From assembly GCF_004345605.1 (NCBI RefSeq), contig NZ_SLVY01000005.1:248001-312000 (forward strand): a stretch of DNA of 64,000 nucleotides. The letters run 5' to 3'. The position numbers were made by a program, and so were the translations under genes. Below are positions 42,363 through 50,912 of the stretch, in pieces. The DNA comes from Rhodococcus sp. SMB37. GTDB taxonomy: Bacteria; Actinomycetota; Actinomycetes; Mycobacteriales; Mycobacteriaceae. How positions within the stretch are numbered: position 1 is the stretch's first letter; each line of letters opens with the position of its first letter. The notes beneath the pieces were generated by a model that ran no database searches, was not told the DNA's origin, and saw only the letters and a program-made list of their open reading frames with translations.

Positions 42363-44648
42363 TTACCGGTGTCGGTCCCCGGCTGCGGCCCGGCGACGGA
42401 CCCTGCGCGCCGCCGCGACGAGGTTGCGCAGCGACGGTTCGAGTTGCCAGTTCCTGCGAGACTTGAGGCCACCATCCGGATTCGCCCACAGTCGGTCGAG
42501 GTCCACTGATCGGGCTGCTTCGGTCAGCAACTCGTCGAGCTCGTCGATGTCGGGGATCCGCGCCGAGCGCGACTCGTAGACACCCGGCCCGACACCGTGG
42601 GTCAGGGCCTGATCCTTGATCGCCTCGAGCACCCAGCCGATCGACCTGGTCGCGACGATCGCGGTGACGTCGGCATCGAGCCGTTCGATCGCGTCGACCA
42701 CCGACTTCTGACCCGAGTACGTCAGGTGTGTGTGGATCTGGGTCTCGGGCGCTGCCCCACCGGTCGCGAGGCAGAACGCATCGACTGCCCAGTCGAGGTA
42801 CTCGGCGCGCCCGTCCTGCCGCAGCGGCAGCAGTTCACGGATCGCCGGTTCGTCGACCTGGATGATCGCGATCCCGGCCTTCTCCAGATCGGAGATCTCG
42901 TCTCGGATCGCGAGTGCCAGTTGGTCGGCCGTCTCGTGACGCGGTTGGTCCGCCCGCACGTAGGAACGCGCCAGCATCGTGACGGGTCCGGTGAGCATTC
43001 CCTTGACCGGTCTGTCTGTGAGCGACTGCGCGAACGCGGTCCACTCGACCGTCATCGGTTTCGGCCGCACGATGTCGCCGTACAGGATCGGGGGGCGTGT
43101 GCAGCGCGACCCGTAGGCTTGCACCCAGCCGAAATGGGTGGTGGCGAAGCCCTCCAGCAGTTCGGCGAAGTACTGCACCATGTCGTTGCGTTCGTGTTCG
43201 CCGTGCACGAGGACGTCGAGGCCGATGTCCTCCTGCAGCCGGATCGTCGACTCGATCTCGGCCTCGATGAGCGTGGCGTACTCCTCGTACGACAGTCGTC
43301 CCTGGTCGAGCTCGTACCGCGCCTTCCGCGCCTCGGCTGTCTGAGGGAACGAACCGAGGGTGGTCGCGGGAACGGGCGGCAGCTTCAGGCGCTTCTGCTG
43401 GGCGACGCGACGCTCCTCGTAGGGGGCGCGGACTCGATGCTCGGCAGTGAGCGCGTTGAGGCGGGCACGCACCGTGTGCTTCTGCTTGAAATGCACCGAG
43501 ACGGGCGGCCGGCGCCACTTCTCCTCGGCTCCGGTGGTGAGTGCCTTCGCGAGCGAGACGACCTCGCCGACCTTCTGCTTCGCGAACGCGAGCCGGTCTG
43601 CGACGTCACCGGGGATGTCGTATTCCATGAGGAGGTCGTACGGCACATGCAGCAACGTGGAGGACGTCGAGACGACGAGATCCGGCGCGATCGCAGCGAG
43701 CGACTGCAGATATTCGAGTGTCCGGCGCCGATCGACCTTCCACACGTTGCGGCCGTCGACGACGCCCGCGTAGATCCGCTTGCGCTTCAGGCCGGGGACA
43801 GCGGCGAGTTCGTCGGGAGTCATCCGTCCGTTGACGAAGTCCAGGCCGAGCGCTTCGATCTTCGACGCCGCCAGGATCGGCAGTGCTTCACCGAGATGGC
43901 CGTAAGGCCCGGTCACGAGGATGCGGGGCCGCAACGGTGCGTGCGAGAGCACCTCGTAGGCCCGCTTCAGCGCCGCGAGTTCGTCGGCGCTGCGGTCCTC
44001 GGTGAACGATGGTTCGTCGAGCTGCACACATGTGGCACCGCGCTTCGCGAGTTGCTCGAAGAGTCGCTCGTATTGTTCGAGCAGCGGATCGAGCAGGTCG
44101 AGCGTCGCGAATCCGTTCTGCGGGGAAGTCGGCGCAACCTTCGACAGCAGCAGCAGCGACACAGGACCGAGCACGACGGGCCTCAGTTCGACACCCTCGG
44201 CCATGGCCCGATCGAACTCGTCGAGCAACGCGGACGAGTTGAGTTCGAAGACGGTGCGCTCGTCGAGTTCGGGCTGACGGTAGTGGTAGTTGCTCCCGAA
44301 CCAGCGGACCAGTTCGAGGGGCGGGAGGTCTGCGCGGCCACGACACATCGTGAAGTAGAAGTCGAGTGGGTCGAGTTCGTCGACGAGTGGACGGAACCGC
44401 TCCGGGACCGCACCGAACAGCAGTGCATTGTCTAGCACGTGGTCGTAGAAGGAGAACGTGTTGCCGGGGACTTGCGTCAACCCGGTGGCAGACAGTTCAC
44501 GCCACATGTTCTCCTGCAGTTCGCGACCGACCGCGATGACATCGGCGCGTGTACCGTCGCCGTGCCAGTAGGAATCGAGAGCACGCTTGAGTTCACGACG
44601 GGGTCCGATGCGCGGGTAACCGAGAATGCTCGAGCCGTGGCCTGCCAT
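42363..44648 (-). CDS. metE: MetE-like protein lacking three of four zinc ligands
   Basis: The 761-residue protein aligns end to end with cobalamin-independent methionine synthase: GYPRIGPRRELKRALDSYW at the start, VHGEHERNDMVQYFAELLEG, GMLTGPVTML and IIQVDEPAIRE in the catalytic domain. The catalytic zinc in MetE is held by His641, Cys643, Glu665 and Cys726 (E. coli numbering). Here the same positions are His641 (IHTH), Thr643, Val665 and Gly726 (NPDGG instead of NPDCG). Zinc-dependent activation of homocysteine therefore looks lost, although the reading frame is intact and well conserved. It lies 71 bp after fadB2; a hairpin sits between. It may be a paralogue with another substrate. Confidence 0.88.
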   Translation of the reverse strand: MAGHGSSILGYPRIGPRRELKRALDSYWHGDGTRADVIAVGRELQENMWRELSATGLTQVPGNTFSFYDHVLDNALLFGAVPERFRPLVDELDPLDFYFTMCRGRADLPPLELVRWFGSNYHYRQPELDERTVFELNSSALLDEFDRAMAEGVELRPVVLGPVSLLLLSKVAPTSPQNGFATLDLLDPLLEQYERLFEQLAKRGATCVQLDEPSFTEDRSADELAALKRAYEVLSHAPLRPRILVTGPYGHLGEALPILAASKIEALGLDFVNGRMTPDELAAVPGLKRKRIYAGVVDGRNVWKVDRRRTLEYLQSLAAIAPDLVVSTSSTLLHVPYDLLMEYDIPGDVADRLAFAKQKVGEVVSLAKALTTGAEEKWRRPPVSVHFKQKHTVRARLNALTAEHRVRAPYEERRVAQQKRLKLPPVPATTLGSFPQTAEARKARYELDQGRLSYEEYATLIEAEIESTIRLQEDIGLDVLVHGEHERNDMVQYFAELLEGFATTHFGWVQAYGSRCTRPPILYGDIVRPKPMTVEWTAFAQSLTDRPVKGMLTGPVTMLARSYVRADQPRHETADQLALAIRDEISDLEKAGIAIIQVDEPAIRELLPLRQDGRAEYLDWAVDAFCLATGGAAPETQIHTHLTYSGQKSVVDAIERLDADVTAIVATRSIGWVLEAIKDQALTHGVGPGVYESRSARIPDIDELDELLTEAARSVDLDRLWANPDGGLKSRRNWQLEPSLRNLVAAARRVRRRAAAGDRHR

Positions 44649-44676
44649 GCCGGAATCGACCTCTCCCTGAATGCAC

Positions 44677-44695
44677 GTCGCGCCCGGTGCGCGAC
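44677..44695. terminator. Short hairpin between fadB2 and the MetE-like gene
   Basis: A 7-bp GC-rich inverted repeat (GTCGCGC and complement) with a 5-base loop lies in the 71-bp gap. It is weaker than the other hairpins listed and may only attenuate. Confidence 0.45.
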
Positions 44696-44719
44696 AACTT
44701 CTCGGTGGGTGCCGCCTGA

Positions 44720-45616
44720 CTAGCCGGCCTTCTTGGTCGCGCGACCGTTGTCGGCGTACTCGTAGAAGCCTGCCCCCGACTTCTTGCCGACGAGTCCGGC
44801 TTCGACCATACGGAGAAGCAGCGGAGGTGCCGAGTAGAGCGGCTCCTTGAACTCGTCGTACATGGAGTCCGCGATCGACTTGACGGTGTCGAGCCCGACG
44901 AGATCGGTCAGTTCGAGCGGACCCATCGGGTGGGCGCAGCCCAGCACCATCGTCTTGTCGACGTCCTCCTTGGTGGCGAAACCGGATTCGACCATCCGGA
45001 CTGCCGAGAGGAGGTAAGGCACGAGGAGGGCGTTCGCGATGAAACCTGCCCGGTCGGACGACCGGACGACCTGCTTGCCGAGGATGTCACTTGCGAAGGC
45101 CGCCGCGCGTTCCGACACCGCGCGGCTGGTTTTGAGAGTGGTCACGACCTCCACGAGAGGGAGAACCGGCACCGGGTTGAAGAAGTGCATGCCGATGACG
45201 CGTTCGGGTGCCGTGGTCGCGATACCGAGCTTCATGATCGGGATCGACGACGTGTTGGAGGCGAGAACGGCGTTGGGGTCGGTGACGACCTTGTCGAGCT
45301 CCGCGAAGATCTCGGCCTTGATCTTCTCATCCTCCACGACCGCTTCCACCACGAGCTGCCGATCTGCGAAGTCCTCGAGGTCGGAGGTGAAACGAAGCCG
45401 CCACGCAGCCTGTTCACGCTCACGTTCAGTGATCTTCCCGGTGCTCACGCCCCGGTCGAGGGACCGGAGGATCCGTGCGCGTCCGGCCGCGGCGAGTTCG
45501 CGGGTCTTCTCGAACACCAGCACATCGACATGAGCGCGTGCACTCACCTCGGCGATACCCGAGCCCATGATGCCGGCGCCGATCACACCGACGCGCTGAA
45601 TCTTGTCGCTGGTCAC
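44720..45616 (-). CDS. fadB2: 3-hydroxybutyryl-CoA dehydrogenase
   Basis: The 298-residue enzyme oxidises 3-hydroxybutyryl-CoA with NAD(P). It has the dinucleotide motif VGVIGAGIMGSGIAEVSA (about 8-25), the catalytic region SNTSSIPI and HFFNPVPVLPLVEVV, and a C-terminal 3HCDH dimerisation domain (GFIANALLVPYLLSAVRMV). GTG 45616 follows GAGGAG with 6-bp spacing; the frame is open upstream. The icl-fadB2 order equals M. tuberculosis Rv0467-Rv0468, tying fatty-acid and short-chain acyl-CoA use to the glyoxylate shunt. Confidence 0.93.
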   Translation of the reverse strand: MTSDKIQRVGVIGAGIMGSGIAEVSARAHVDVLVFEKTRELAAAGRARILRSLDRGVSTGKITEREREQAAWRLRFTSDLEDFADRQLVVEAVVEDEKIKAEIFAELDKVVTDPNAVLASNTSSIPIMKLGIATTAPERVIGMHFFNPVPVLPLVEVVTTLKTSRAVSERAAAFASDILGKQVVRSSDRAGFIANALLVPYLLSAVRMVESGFATKEDVDKTMVLGCAHPMGPLELTDLVGLDTVKSIADSMYDEFKEPLYSAPPLLLRMVEAGLVGKKSGAGFYEYADNGRATKKAG

Positions 45617-45712
45617 TCGAATCTCCTCAACTTGCCTGTGCTCGGTGACAACGGATGCAGGCGAGTACATGGGTAACTCACCGGGTACGCCCATCAGCCC
45701 CCGGATTCCGGA

Positions 45713-45746
45713 CAGGCGGCCCGCAACGCGAAGTGCGGGCCGCCTG
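45713..45746 (-). terminator. Hairpin terminator after icl
   Basis: A perfect 13-bp inverted repeat (CAGGCGGCCCGCA and complement) with an 8-base loop lies 43 bp past the icl stop and before fadB2. It may reduce readthrough from the highly expressed icl gene. Confidence 0.8.
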
Positions 45747-45788
45747 ACTGGTGCGCTGAAACCGCGGAGAGGCGGTACAGTCCAGCTC

Positions 45789-47078
45789 CTAGTGGAACTG
45801 GCCTTCCTCCGTGGAGCCCTTCAGGGCAGCCGTGGAGGTGTTCGGGTCGACCGTGGTGGCGATGCGGTCGAAGTAGCCTGCGCCGACCTCACGCTGGTGC
45901 TTGATCGCGGTGAAGCCACGCTCTTCTGCGGCCTTGAACTCGCGCTCCTGCAGATCGACGAAGGCGGTCATGCCCTCGCGGGCGTAGCCGTGCGCCAAGT
46001 CGAACATGCCGTAGTTGAGCGAGTGGAAGCCGGCGAGGGTGATGAACTGGAACTTGAAGCCCATCGCGCCGAGCTCCTTCTGGAACTTCGCGATGGTCGC
46101 GTCGTCCAGGTGAGCCTTCCAGTTGAAGGACGGCGAGCAGTTGTAGGCCAGCAGCTGGTCGGGGAACTCGCTGCGCACAGCCTCGGAGAACTTCTTGGCG
46201 ACCTCGAGATCCGGCACGCCGGTCTCCATCCAGATGAGGTCGGAGTACGGGGCGTACGCCTTGGCGCGAGCGATGCAGGGCTCGATGCCGTTCTTGACGC
46301 CGTAGAAGCCCTCGGCCGTGCGGGTGCCGTCGAGGAACTCGCGGTCGCGCTCGTCGACGTCGGAGGTCAGCAGGGTTGCAGCCTCAGCGTCGGTGCGGGC
46401 GATGACGACCGTCGGGACGTCGGCAACGTCGGCTGCGAGGCGAGCCGAGGTCAGGGTGCGGATGTGCTGCTGGGTCGGAATGAGCACCTTGCCACCGAGG
46501 TGACCGCACTTCTTCTCCGACGCGAGCTGATCCTCCCAGTGCGAACCGGCAACGCCGGCCGCGATCATGGCCTTCTGCAGCTCGTAGACGTTCAGGGCGC
46601 CGCCGAAGCCGGCCTCACCGTCGGCGACGATCGGAGCGAGCCAGTTGTCGACGGAGGTATCGCCCTCGACCTTGGCGATCTCGTCGGCGCGGAGCAGCGC
46701 GTTGTTGATGCGGCGAACGACCTGCGGGACCGAGTTCGCCGGGTACAGCGACTGGTCCGGGTAGGTGTGGCCGGACAGGTTGGCGTCGCCGGCGACCTGC
46801 CAGCCGGACAGGTAGATGGCCTTCAGACCGGCGCGAACCTGCTGAACGGCCTGGTTGCCGGTGAGGGCGCCCAGCGAGTTGATGTAGTCCTCGTTGTTCA
46901 CGAGGTCCCACAGGATCTCAGAACCACGACGGGCGAGGGTGGCTTCCTCGACGACGGAGCCCTGCAGCTTGACGACCTGCTCGGCCGTGTAGTTGCGGGT
47001 GATTCCCTTCCAGCGAGGATTGGTGTCCCAGTCCTTCTGGATTTCTTCAGCGGTCCTCGGGGTGCCGGTGGTCGACAT
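45789..47078 (-). CDS. aceA: Isocitrate lyase
   Basis: The 429-residue enzyme splits isocitrate into glyoxylate and succinate, the first step of the glyoxylate shunt. The catalytic signature KKCGHLGG (about residue 187-194) is intact, as are [18 protein letters not shown] and [13 protein letters not shown] 47078 follows GGAG; the frame begins one codon earlier with TTG. RamB-like boxes in the upstream region (47205-47257) point to control by the RamB regulator encoded nearby. Confidence 0.96.
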   Translation of the reverse strand: MSTTGTPRTAEEIQKDWDTNPRWKGITRNYTAEQVVKLQGSVVEEATLARRGSEILWDLVNNEDYINSLGALTGNQAVQQVRAGLKAIYLSGWQVAGDANLSGHTYPDQSLYPANSVPQVVRRINNALLRADEIAKVEGDTSVDNWLAPIVADGEAGFGGALNVYELQKAMIAAGVAGSHWEDQLASEKKCGHLGGKVLIPTQQHIRTLTSARLAADVADVPTVVIARTDAEAATLLTSDVDERDREFLDGTRTAEGFYGVKNGIEPCIARAKAYAPYSDLIWMETGVPDLEVAKKFSEAVRSEFPDQLLAYNCSPSFNWKAHLDDATIAKFQKELGAMGFKFQFITLAGFHSLNYGMFDLAHGYAREGMTAFVDLQEREFKAAEERGFTAIKHQREVGAGYFDRIATTVDPNTSTAALKGSTEEGQFH

Positions 47079-47204
47079 CAAAGCTCCACTCTCTAGATCT
47101 ACTCCGCTCGGCGTCAGCAGTACGTCTGTACTACTTCACATCCTTTGCGGCCCATTCGGATGTACAAGACGACAATGACACAACTGAAAACCCCTCGCTA
47201 CCTG

Positions 47205-47257
47205 TTGCTAATGCCAATCTCGGCAATTTTTACCCCCCTCTTTGCAAAGATTGCTAA
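47205..47257. promoter_or_regulatory. RamB-like boxes upstream of icl
   Basis: Three TTGC(A/T)AA elements occur: 47205-47211 (TTGCTAA), 47242-47248 (TTGCAAA, inside CTTTGCAAAG) and 47251-47257 (TTGCTAA). RamB sites in corynebacteria and mycobacteria contain TTTGCAAA-type cores. The elements lie 127-180 bp before the icl start. Confidence 0.55.
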
Positions 47258-47573
47258 TCAATGGTGAGGCCAACGACCACGGCACCTGAGGCGAAAGTTA
47301 CCCACCGGTAGCACTGACCTCGACTTTTACGGCCCGCGTGTTGCCGGTCGCGATGTAGCACCTCGACGCCGTGACCGGCCCGGAAAGCCCTCTGGCAAGT
47401 TCCCCACTGTGACCGTCTTCACACGACTTCGCGACCTACACACGCCATGTAAATGACCTTGAAAGCGCCCATCCCGGTCGTACGATGTGCCGCACGACCG
47501 GATCGGGGCCGGTCGCGCAGAGTGCTGCGCGCCTCCTGCTTCGGTTTGCCATCCGCACAACCGAGGAGCAGTC

Positions 47574-48767
47574 ATCCTTTCACCTACGTCGCGTCCGATC
47601 GTCGAGATGACCCTGCCTGTGGTCGGGGCACACATCGGCGTGATCTCCGAGGTGTTCTACGAGAAACTGTTCACCGCAGTCCCCTCGCTACGCACCAACC
47701 TGTTCAACAGGACGAATCAAGCGAGCCGCACCCAGCAACAGGCGCTCGCAAGTTCGGTTGCTTCCTTCGCAACGCTGCTCGTCACCCAGGAGCCCGGCGA
47801 CATCGACTCGATCATGTCCCGGATCGCCGCCAAGCACGCGTCCCTGGGCGTGACATCCGACCTCTACGAGGTTGTACGCACCCACCTGTTCGCCGCGATC
47901 GTGGAGGTCCTCGGCGACGCCGTCACTCCCCAGGTCGCAGCCGCGTGGAACGAGGTGTACACCCTGATGGCCAACTCCCTGGCCGAACAGGAGTCGCAGC
48001 TGTACCGGGATGTGGGTGTCGCCGAAGGCGAGGTGTGGAGGCAGGCCCTGGTCGCTGCGCGCGAGTACGACGGCGCCCACTCCGCAACCCTGTTCCTGCG
48101 TCCTCTCGACGGCAAACCGTTCCGCACCCACCGCCCGGGCCAGTACACCTCGGTCCGCATCCGCTTCGCCGACGAGACAGAACAGATCCGCCAGTACACC
48201 GTCACCCACGGACGCCAATCGGGTGAGTGGGCACTGTCCGTCAAACGGGTGCCGGACGGACTCGTGTCACCGATCCTCGTCGACAAGGTCGCGGAGGGTG
48301 ATCAGCTCACCGTGTCGCAGCCGTTCGGCGGCGTCGTGGTCGACAACGACGACTCTCCATTGCTCCTGATCTCCGCCGGAATCGGCGTCACCAACACACT
48401 GGCGACCCTCCAATATCTGGCCACGTACAACCCCGGGCGTGAGGTGACGATCGTCCATGTGGAGAGGTCCGCGTACGAACACGTGAGGCGCATCGAGTTC
48501 AGCACCGTGGTGAAGGCCCTACCCAACTCCGAGCTGTTCCTGCGCTACAAGGATTTCGACGGCGAGCACGAGGACGGCCGAAACCCACTGACGCGCGTCC
48601 CGTTACCGTCGGGTGCCCAGACGTATGTGTGCGGACCGGTCGAGTTCATGCGGTCCATCCGTCGCGAACTGATCGGCGCCGGACTACCGCCGGCATCGAT
48701 CCATTTCGAAGCGTTCGCCCCGGGCTCGTGGCTCGGGCTCGAGAGCGAACATGCACCCGTCCCTTAG
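47574..48767 (+). CDS. hmp: Flavohemoglobin (nitric oxide dioxygenase)
   Basis: The 397-residue protein has an N-terminal globin (about 1-140, LPVVGAHIGVISEVFYEKLF; proximal His in AAKHASLGVTSD) and a C-terminal ferredoxin-reductase part with the FAD motif IRQYTVTHG, the NAD motif SAGIGVTNTLATL and YVCGPVEFM. It oxidises NO to nitrate. The start is odd: family homology and ribosome-site spacing (GGAG, 5 bases) point to the codon at 47574, which is ATC, not ATG or GTG. Other in-frame starts are GTG 47487 (no ribosome site) and ATG 47607. Confidence 0.88.
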   Translation: MLSPTSRPIVEMTLPVVGAHIGVISEVFYEKLFTAVPSLRTNLFNRTNQASRTQQQALASSVASFATLLVTQEPGDIDSIMSRIAAKHASLGVTSDLYEVVRTHLFAAIVEVLGDAVTPQVAAAWNEVYTLMANSLAEQESQLYRDVGVAEGEVWRQALVAAREYDGAHSATLFLRPLDGKPFRTHRPGQYTSVRIRFADETEQIRQYTVTHGRQSGEWALSVKRVPDGLVSPILVDKVAEGDQLTVSQPFGGVVVDNDDSPLLLISAGIGVTNTLATLQYLATYNPGREVTIVHVERSAYEHVRRIEFSTVVKALPNSELFLRYKDFDGEHEDGRNPLTRVPLPSGAQTYVCGPVEFMRSIRRELIGAGLPPASIHFEAFAPGSWLGLESEHAPVP

Positions 48768-48772
48768 CCAGG

Positions 48773-48793
48773 TTGCAAACCCTACGTTGCAAA
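48773..48793. promoter_or_regulatory. RamB-like boxes upstream of ramB
   Basis: TTGCAAA occurs at 48773-48779 and 48787-48793, 14 bp apart and 29-49 bp before the ramB ATG. The position at the promoter suggests autoregulation. Confidence 0.6.
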
Positions 48794-48821
48794 GCTGGTG
48801 GAAGCGCCTTACGCTGGGCGA

Positions 48822-50234
48822 ATGGCCAAGACCTACGTCGGCGCCCGCCTGCGCCAGCTACGGACCGAGCGTGGACTCAGCCAAGCCGCACTCGCGAAGA
48901 CACTCGAGATTTCCGCGAGTTATCTCAATCAGATCGAACACGACGTCCGGCCGCTCACCGTGCCGGTGCTGCTGCGGATCAGCGAAGTGTTCGGCGTCGA
49001 CACGACGTTCTTCTCGTCGCAGGACGACACCCGCCTGATCGCCGAGATGCGTGAGGTCGCGCTCGACCAGGAGATGGGTATCGAGGCCGACGCACAGGAG
49101 ATCGCCGAAATGGTCGCGGCGCATCCCGGTCTGGCGCGCGCGATGGTCAACATGCACCGCCGATTCCGCAACACCACAGCACAGCTCGCCGCCGCGACGG
49201 AAGACCGCTACAGCGACGGCAGCGGAAGCGGCGCGATCACGATGCCGCACGAAGAGGTCCGCGACTACTTCTATCAGCGGCAGAACTACCTCCACGAACT
49301 CGACACCGCGGCCGAGGAGCTCGCCAACCGGATCCGATTCCACCGAGGTGACGTGGGTGGCGAGATCGCCAAACGCATGGCCGCGGTCCACGACGTACAG
49401 GTCGTCAAACGCATCGACCTCGGCGAGAACGTCCTGCACCGCTACGACCCCGAGACCCGGGTGCTCGAGATCGCACCGCAGCTGTCCGGAGGACAGCAGG
49501 TGTTCAAGCTCTCCACCGAACTCGCCTACCTCGAGTGCGGTGATCTCATCGACAAGCTCGTCGACGACGGGGGCTTCACCAGCGACTCGTCGCGCACACT
49601 CGCGCGTCTCGGGCTCGCGAACTATTTCGCAGCAGCACTGATTCTCCCCTATTCGCAGTTCCACGAGATCGCCGAGGACTTCCGCTACGACATCGAGCGT
49701 CTCTCGGCGTTCTACGGTCAGAGCTACGAAACAGTCGCGCATCGCCTTTCGACGCTGCAACGTCCGAAGCTGCGCGGTGTGCCGTTCTCGTTCGTGCGCG
49801 TCGACCGTGCGGGCAACATGTCCAAGCGGCAATCCGCCACCGGATTCCACTTCTCGACGAGCGGTGGCACCTGCCCGCTGTGGAACGTGTACGAGACATT
49901 CGCATACCCGGGCAAGATCATGACCCAGATCGCGCAGATGCCTGACGGTCGCCGTTATCTGTGGGTCGCGCGGACGGTCGAACGCCGCGCCGCCCGCTTC
50001 GGGCAACCGTCGAAGACCTTCGCGATCGGCCTCGGCTGCGACCTGCGCCATGCGCACCGGCTCGTCTACGCGGAAGGCCTCGATCTCGACGAGTCGAACC
50101 CCGGCACTCCCATCGGCTCCGGCTGCCGGGTGTGCGAGCGGATGAACTGCCCGCAGCGTGCATTCCCTCCCCTAGGCAAGGACATCGACATCAACGAACA
50201 CCGCAGCTCTGTCTCGCCTTACCTCGTCCGCTGA
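48822..50234 (+). CDS. ramB: RamB-type transcriptional regulator of acetate/glyoxylate metabolism
   Basis: The 470-residue protein has an N-terminal XRE helix-turn-helix (about 5-60: GLSQAALAKTLEISASYLNQIEHDVRPL), a central ImmA/IrrE-type peptidase-like domain (about 150-300) and the C-terminal ScfR/DUF2083 domain with the cysteine motif GCRVCERMNCPQRAFPP. This is the RamB layout (M. tuberculosis Rv0465c). RamB represses icl and acetate genes on preferred carbon sources. ATG 48822 lies just after two TTGCAAA boxes. Its position near icl is conserved. Confidence 0.94.
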   Translation: MAKTYVGARLRQLRTERGLSQAALAKTLEISASYLNQIEHDVRPLTVPVLLRISEVFGVDTTFFSSQDDTRLIAEMREVALDQEMGIEADAQEIAEMVAAHPGLARAMVNMHRRFRNTTAQLAAATEDRYSDGSGSGAITMPHEEVRDYFYQRQNYLHELDTAAEELANRIRFHRGDVGGEIAKRMAAVHDVQVVKRIDLGENVLHRYDPETRVLEIAPQLSGGQQVFKLSTELAYLECGDLIDKLVDDGGFTSDSSRTLARLGLANYFAAALILPYSQFHEIAEDFRYDIERLSAFYGQSYETVAHRLSTLQRPKLRGVPFSFVRVDRAGNMSKRQSATGFHFSTSGGTCPLWNVYETFAYPGKIMTQIAQMPDGRRYLWVARTVERRAARFGQPSKTFAIGLGCDLRHAHRLVYAEGLDLDESNPGTPIGSGCRVCERMNCPQRAFPPLGKDIDINEHRSSVSPYLVR

Positions 50235-50249
50235 GTACCCTCTAGCCAC

Positions 50250-50651
50250 ATGTCACGCACTTCCGCCGCACTGGGCGACCGGGCCCTCGAGTTCCTGTCC
50301 GAATACCACCTCGCGACCCTCACGACGTTGCGCAAGGATGGGACCCCCCACGTCGTCGCGGTCGGGTTCACGTGGGACGCCGATACCGGACTCGTCCGGA
50401 TCATCACGTCGGAGGGCACGCAGAAGGTACTCAATGCCGAGCGAGGCGGATACGCCGCCGTCAGCCAGATCGACGGCCGGCGGTGGCTGACATTGGAAGG
50501 TCCGGCGCGAGTCACCCGCGACAGCGACTCCGTCGCCGAGGGCGAGCGCCTATACGCGGCCCGCTACCGCGAGCCCCGTCCAAACCCCCGACGCGTCGTC
50601 ATCGAGATCGTGGTCGAGCGGGTCATGGGTTCCGTCCTCGACCCTGCGTAG
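50250..50651 (+). CDS. PPOX-class F420/flavin-dependent protein
   Basis: The 133-residue protein has the split-barrel flavin-binding fold: [31 protein letters not shown], in pieces over about 12-43, then [20 protein letters not shown] and a C-terminal [13 protein letters not shown]. It resembles mycobacterial Rv1155-like PPOX proteins that use F420. It lies 15 bp after ramB in the same direction. The substrate is unknown. Confidence 0.87.
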   Translation: MSRTSAALGDRALEFLSEYHLATLTTLRKDGTPHVVAVGFTWDADTGLVRIITSEGTQKVLNAERGGYAAVSQIDGRRWLTLEGPARVTRDSDSVAEGERLYAARYREPRPNPRRVVIEIVVERVMGSVLDPA

Positions 50652-50677
50652 CCTCTTCCCGCGAGGGGATTTGCCAT

Positions 50678-50701
50678 CCGCGGCCGCGATCGCGGCCGCG
50701 G
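50678..50701. other. Perfect 24-bp GC palindrome
   Basis: CCGCGGCCGCGATCGCGGCCGCGG is its own complement. It lies 27 bp after the PPOX gene and could fold into a terminator hairpin with a minimal loop. The remaining roughly 160 bp to the urtA regulatory motif show nothing else clear. Confidence 0.6.
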
Positions 50702-50860
50702 GAAGCAGAAGATGTCGCGACCAGCGTGCGTGCGCCAAGCGAACAGCAAACCCACTCGCGCACGAGTGTGAGCACGACGTAACACCGATGTCATCATCGT
50801 CATGGAACGGTCACCGGAAGACACTCCGGCGCAATAACACCCACCTATCGTATGGATCCA

Positions 50861-50881
50861 CGGATACAGCGCTGTATACGC
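50861..50881. promoter_or_regulatory. Candidate GntR operator upstream of urtA
   Basis: CGGATACAGC (50861-50870) abuts GCTGTATACGC (50871-50881), together forming an inverted repeat around ATACAGC-GCTGTAT. The same 10-mer and the reverse complement of the same 11-mer occur upstream of urea carboxylase at 57099-57133. The site lies 32-52 bp before urtA. Confidence 0.65.
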
Positions 50882-50912
50882 CGCCCGGTCCCCTTCCACG
50901 AAGGACACCTCC

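Noticed and set aside
44649-44719. Possible cobalamin riboswitch before the MetE-like gene
   Set aside because: Only 71 bp separate it from the fadB2 stop and they hold a short hairpin; a B12 riboswitch needs roughly 200 nt and its conserved box is not present.
50777-50830. GlnR-type nitrogen-control boxes upstream of urtA, and a similar string near 57060
   Set aside because: GTAAC and GAAAC-like half-sites occur, but spacing differs from the usual 11-bp period; too weak to list.
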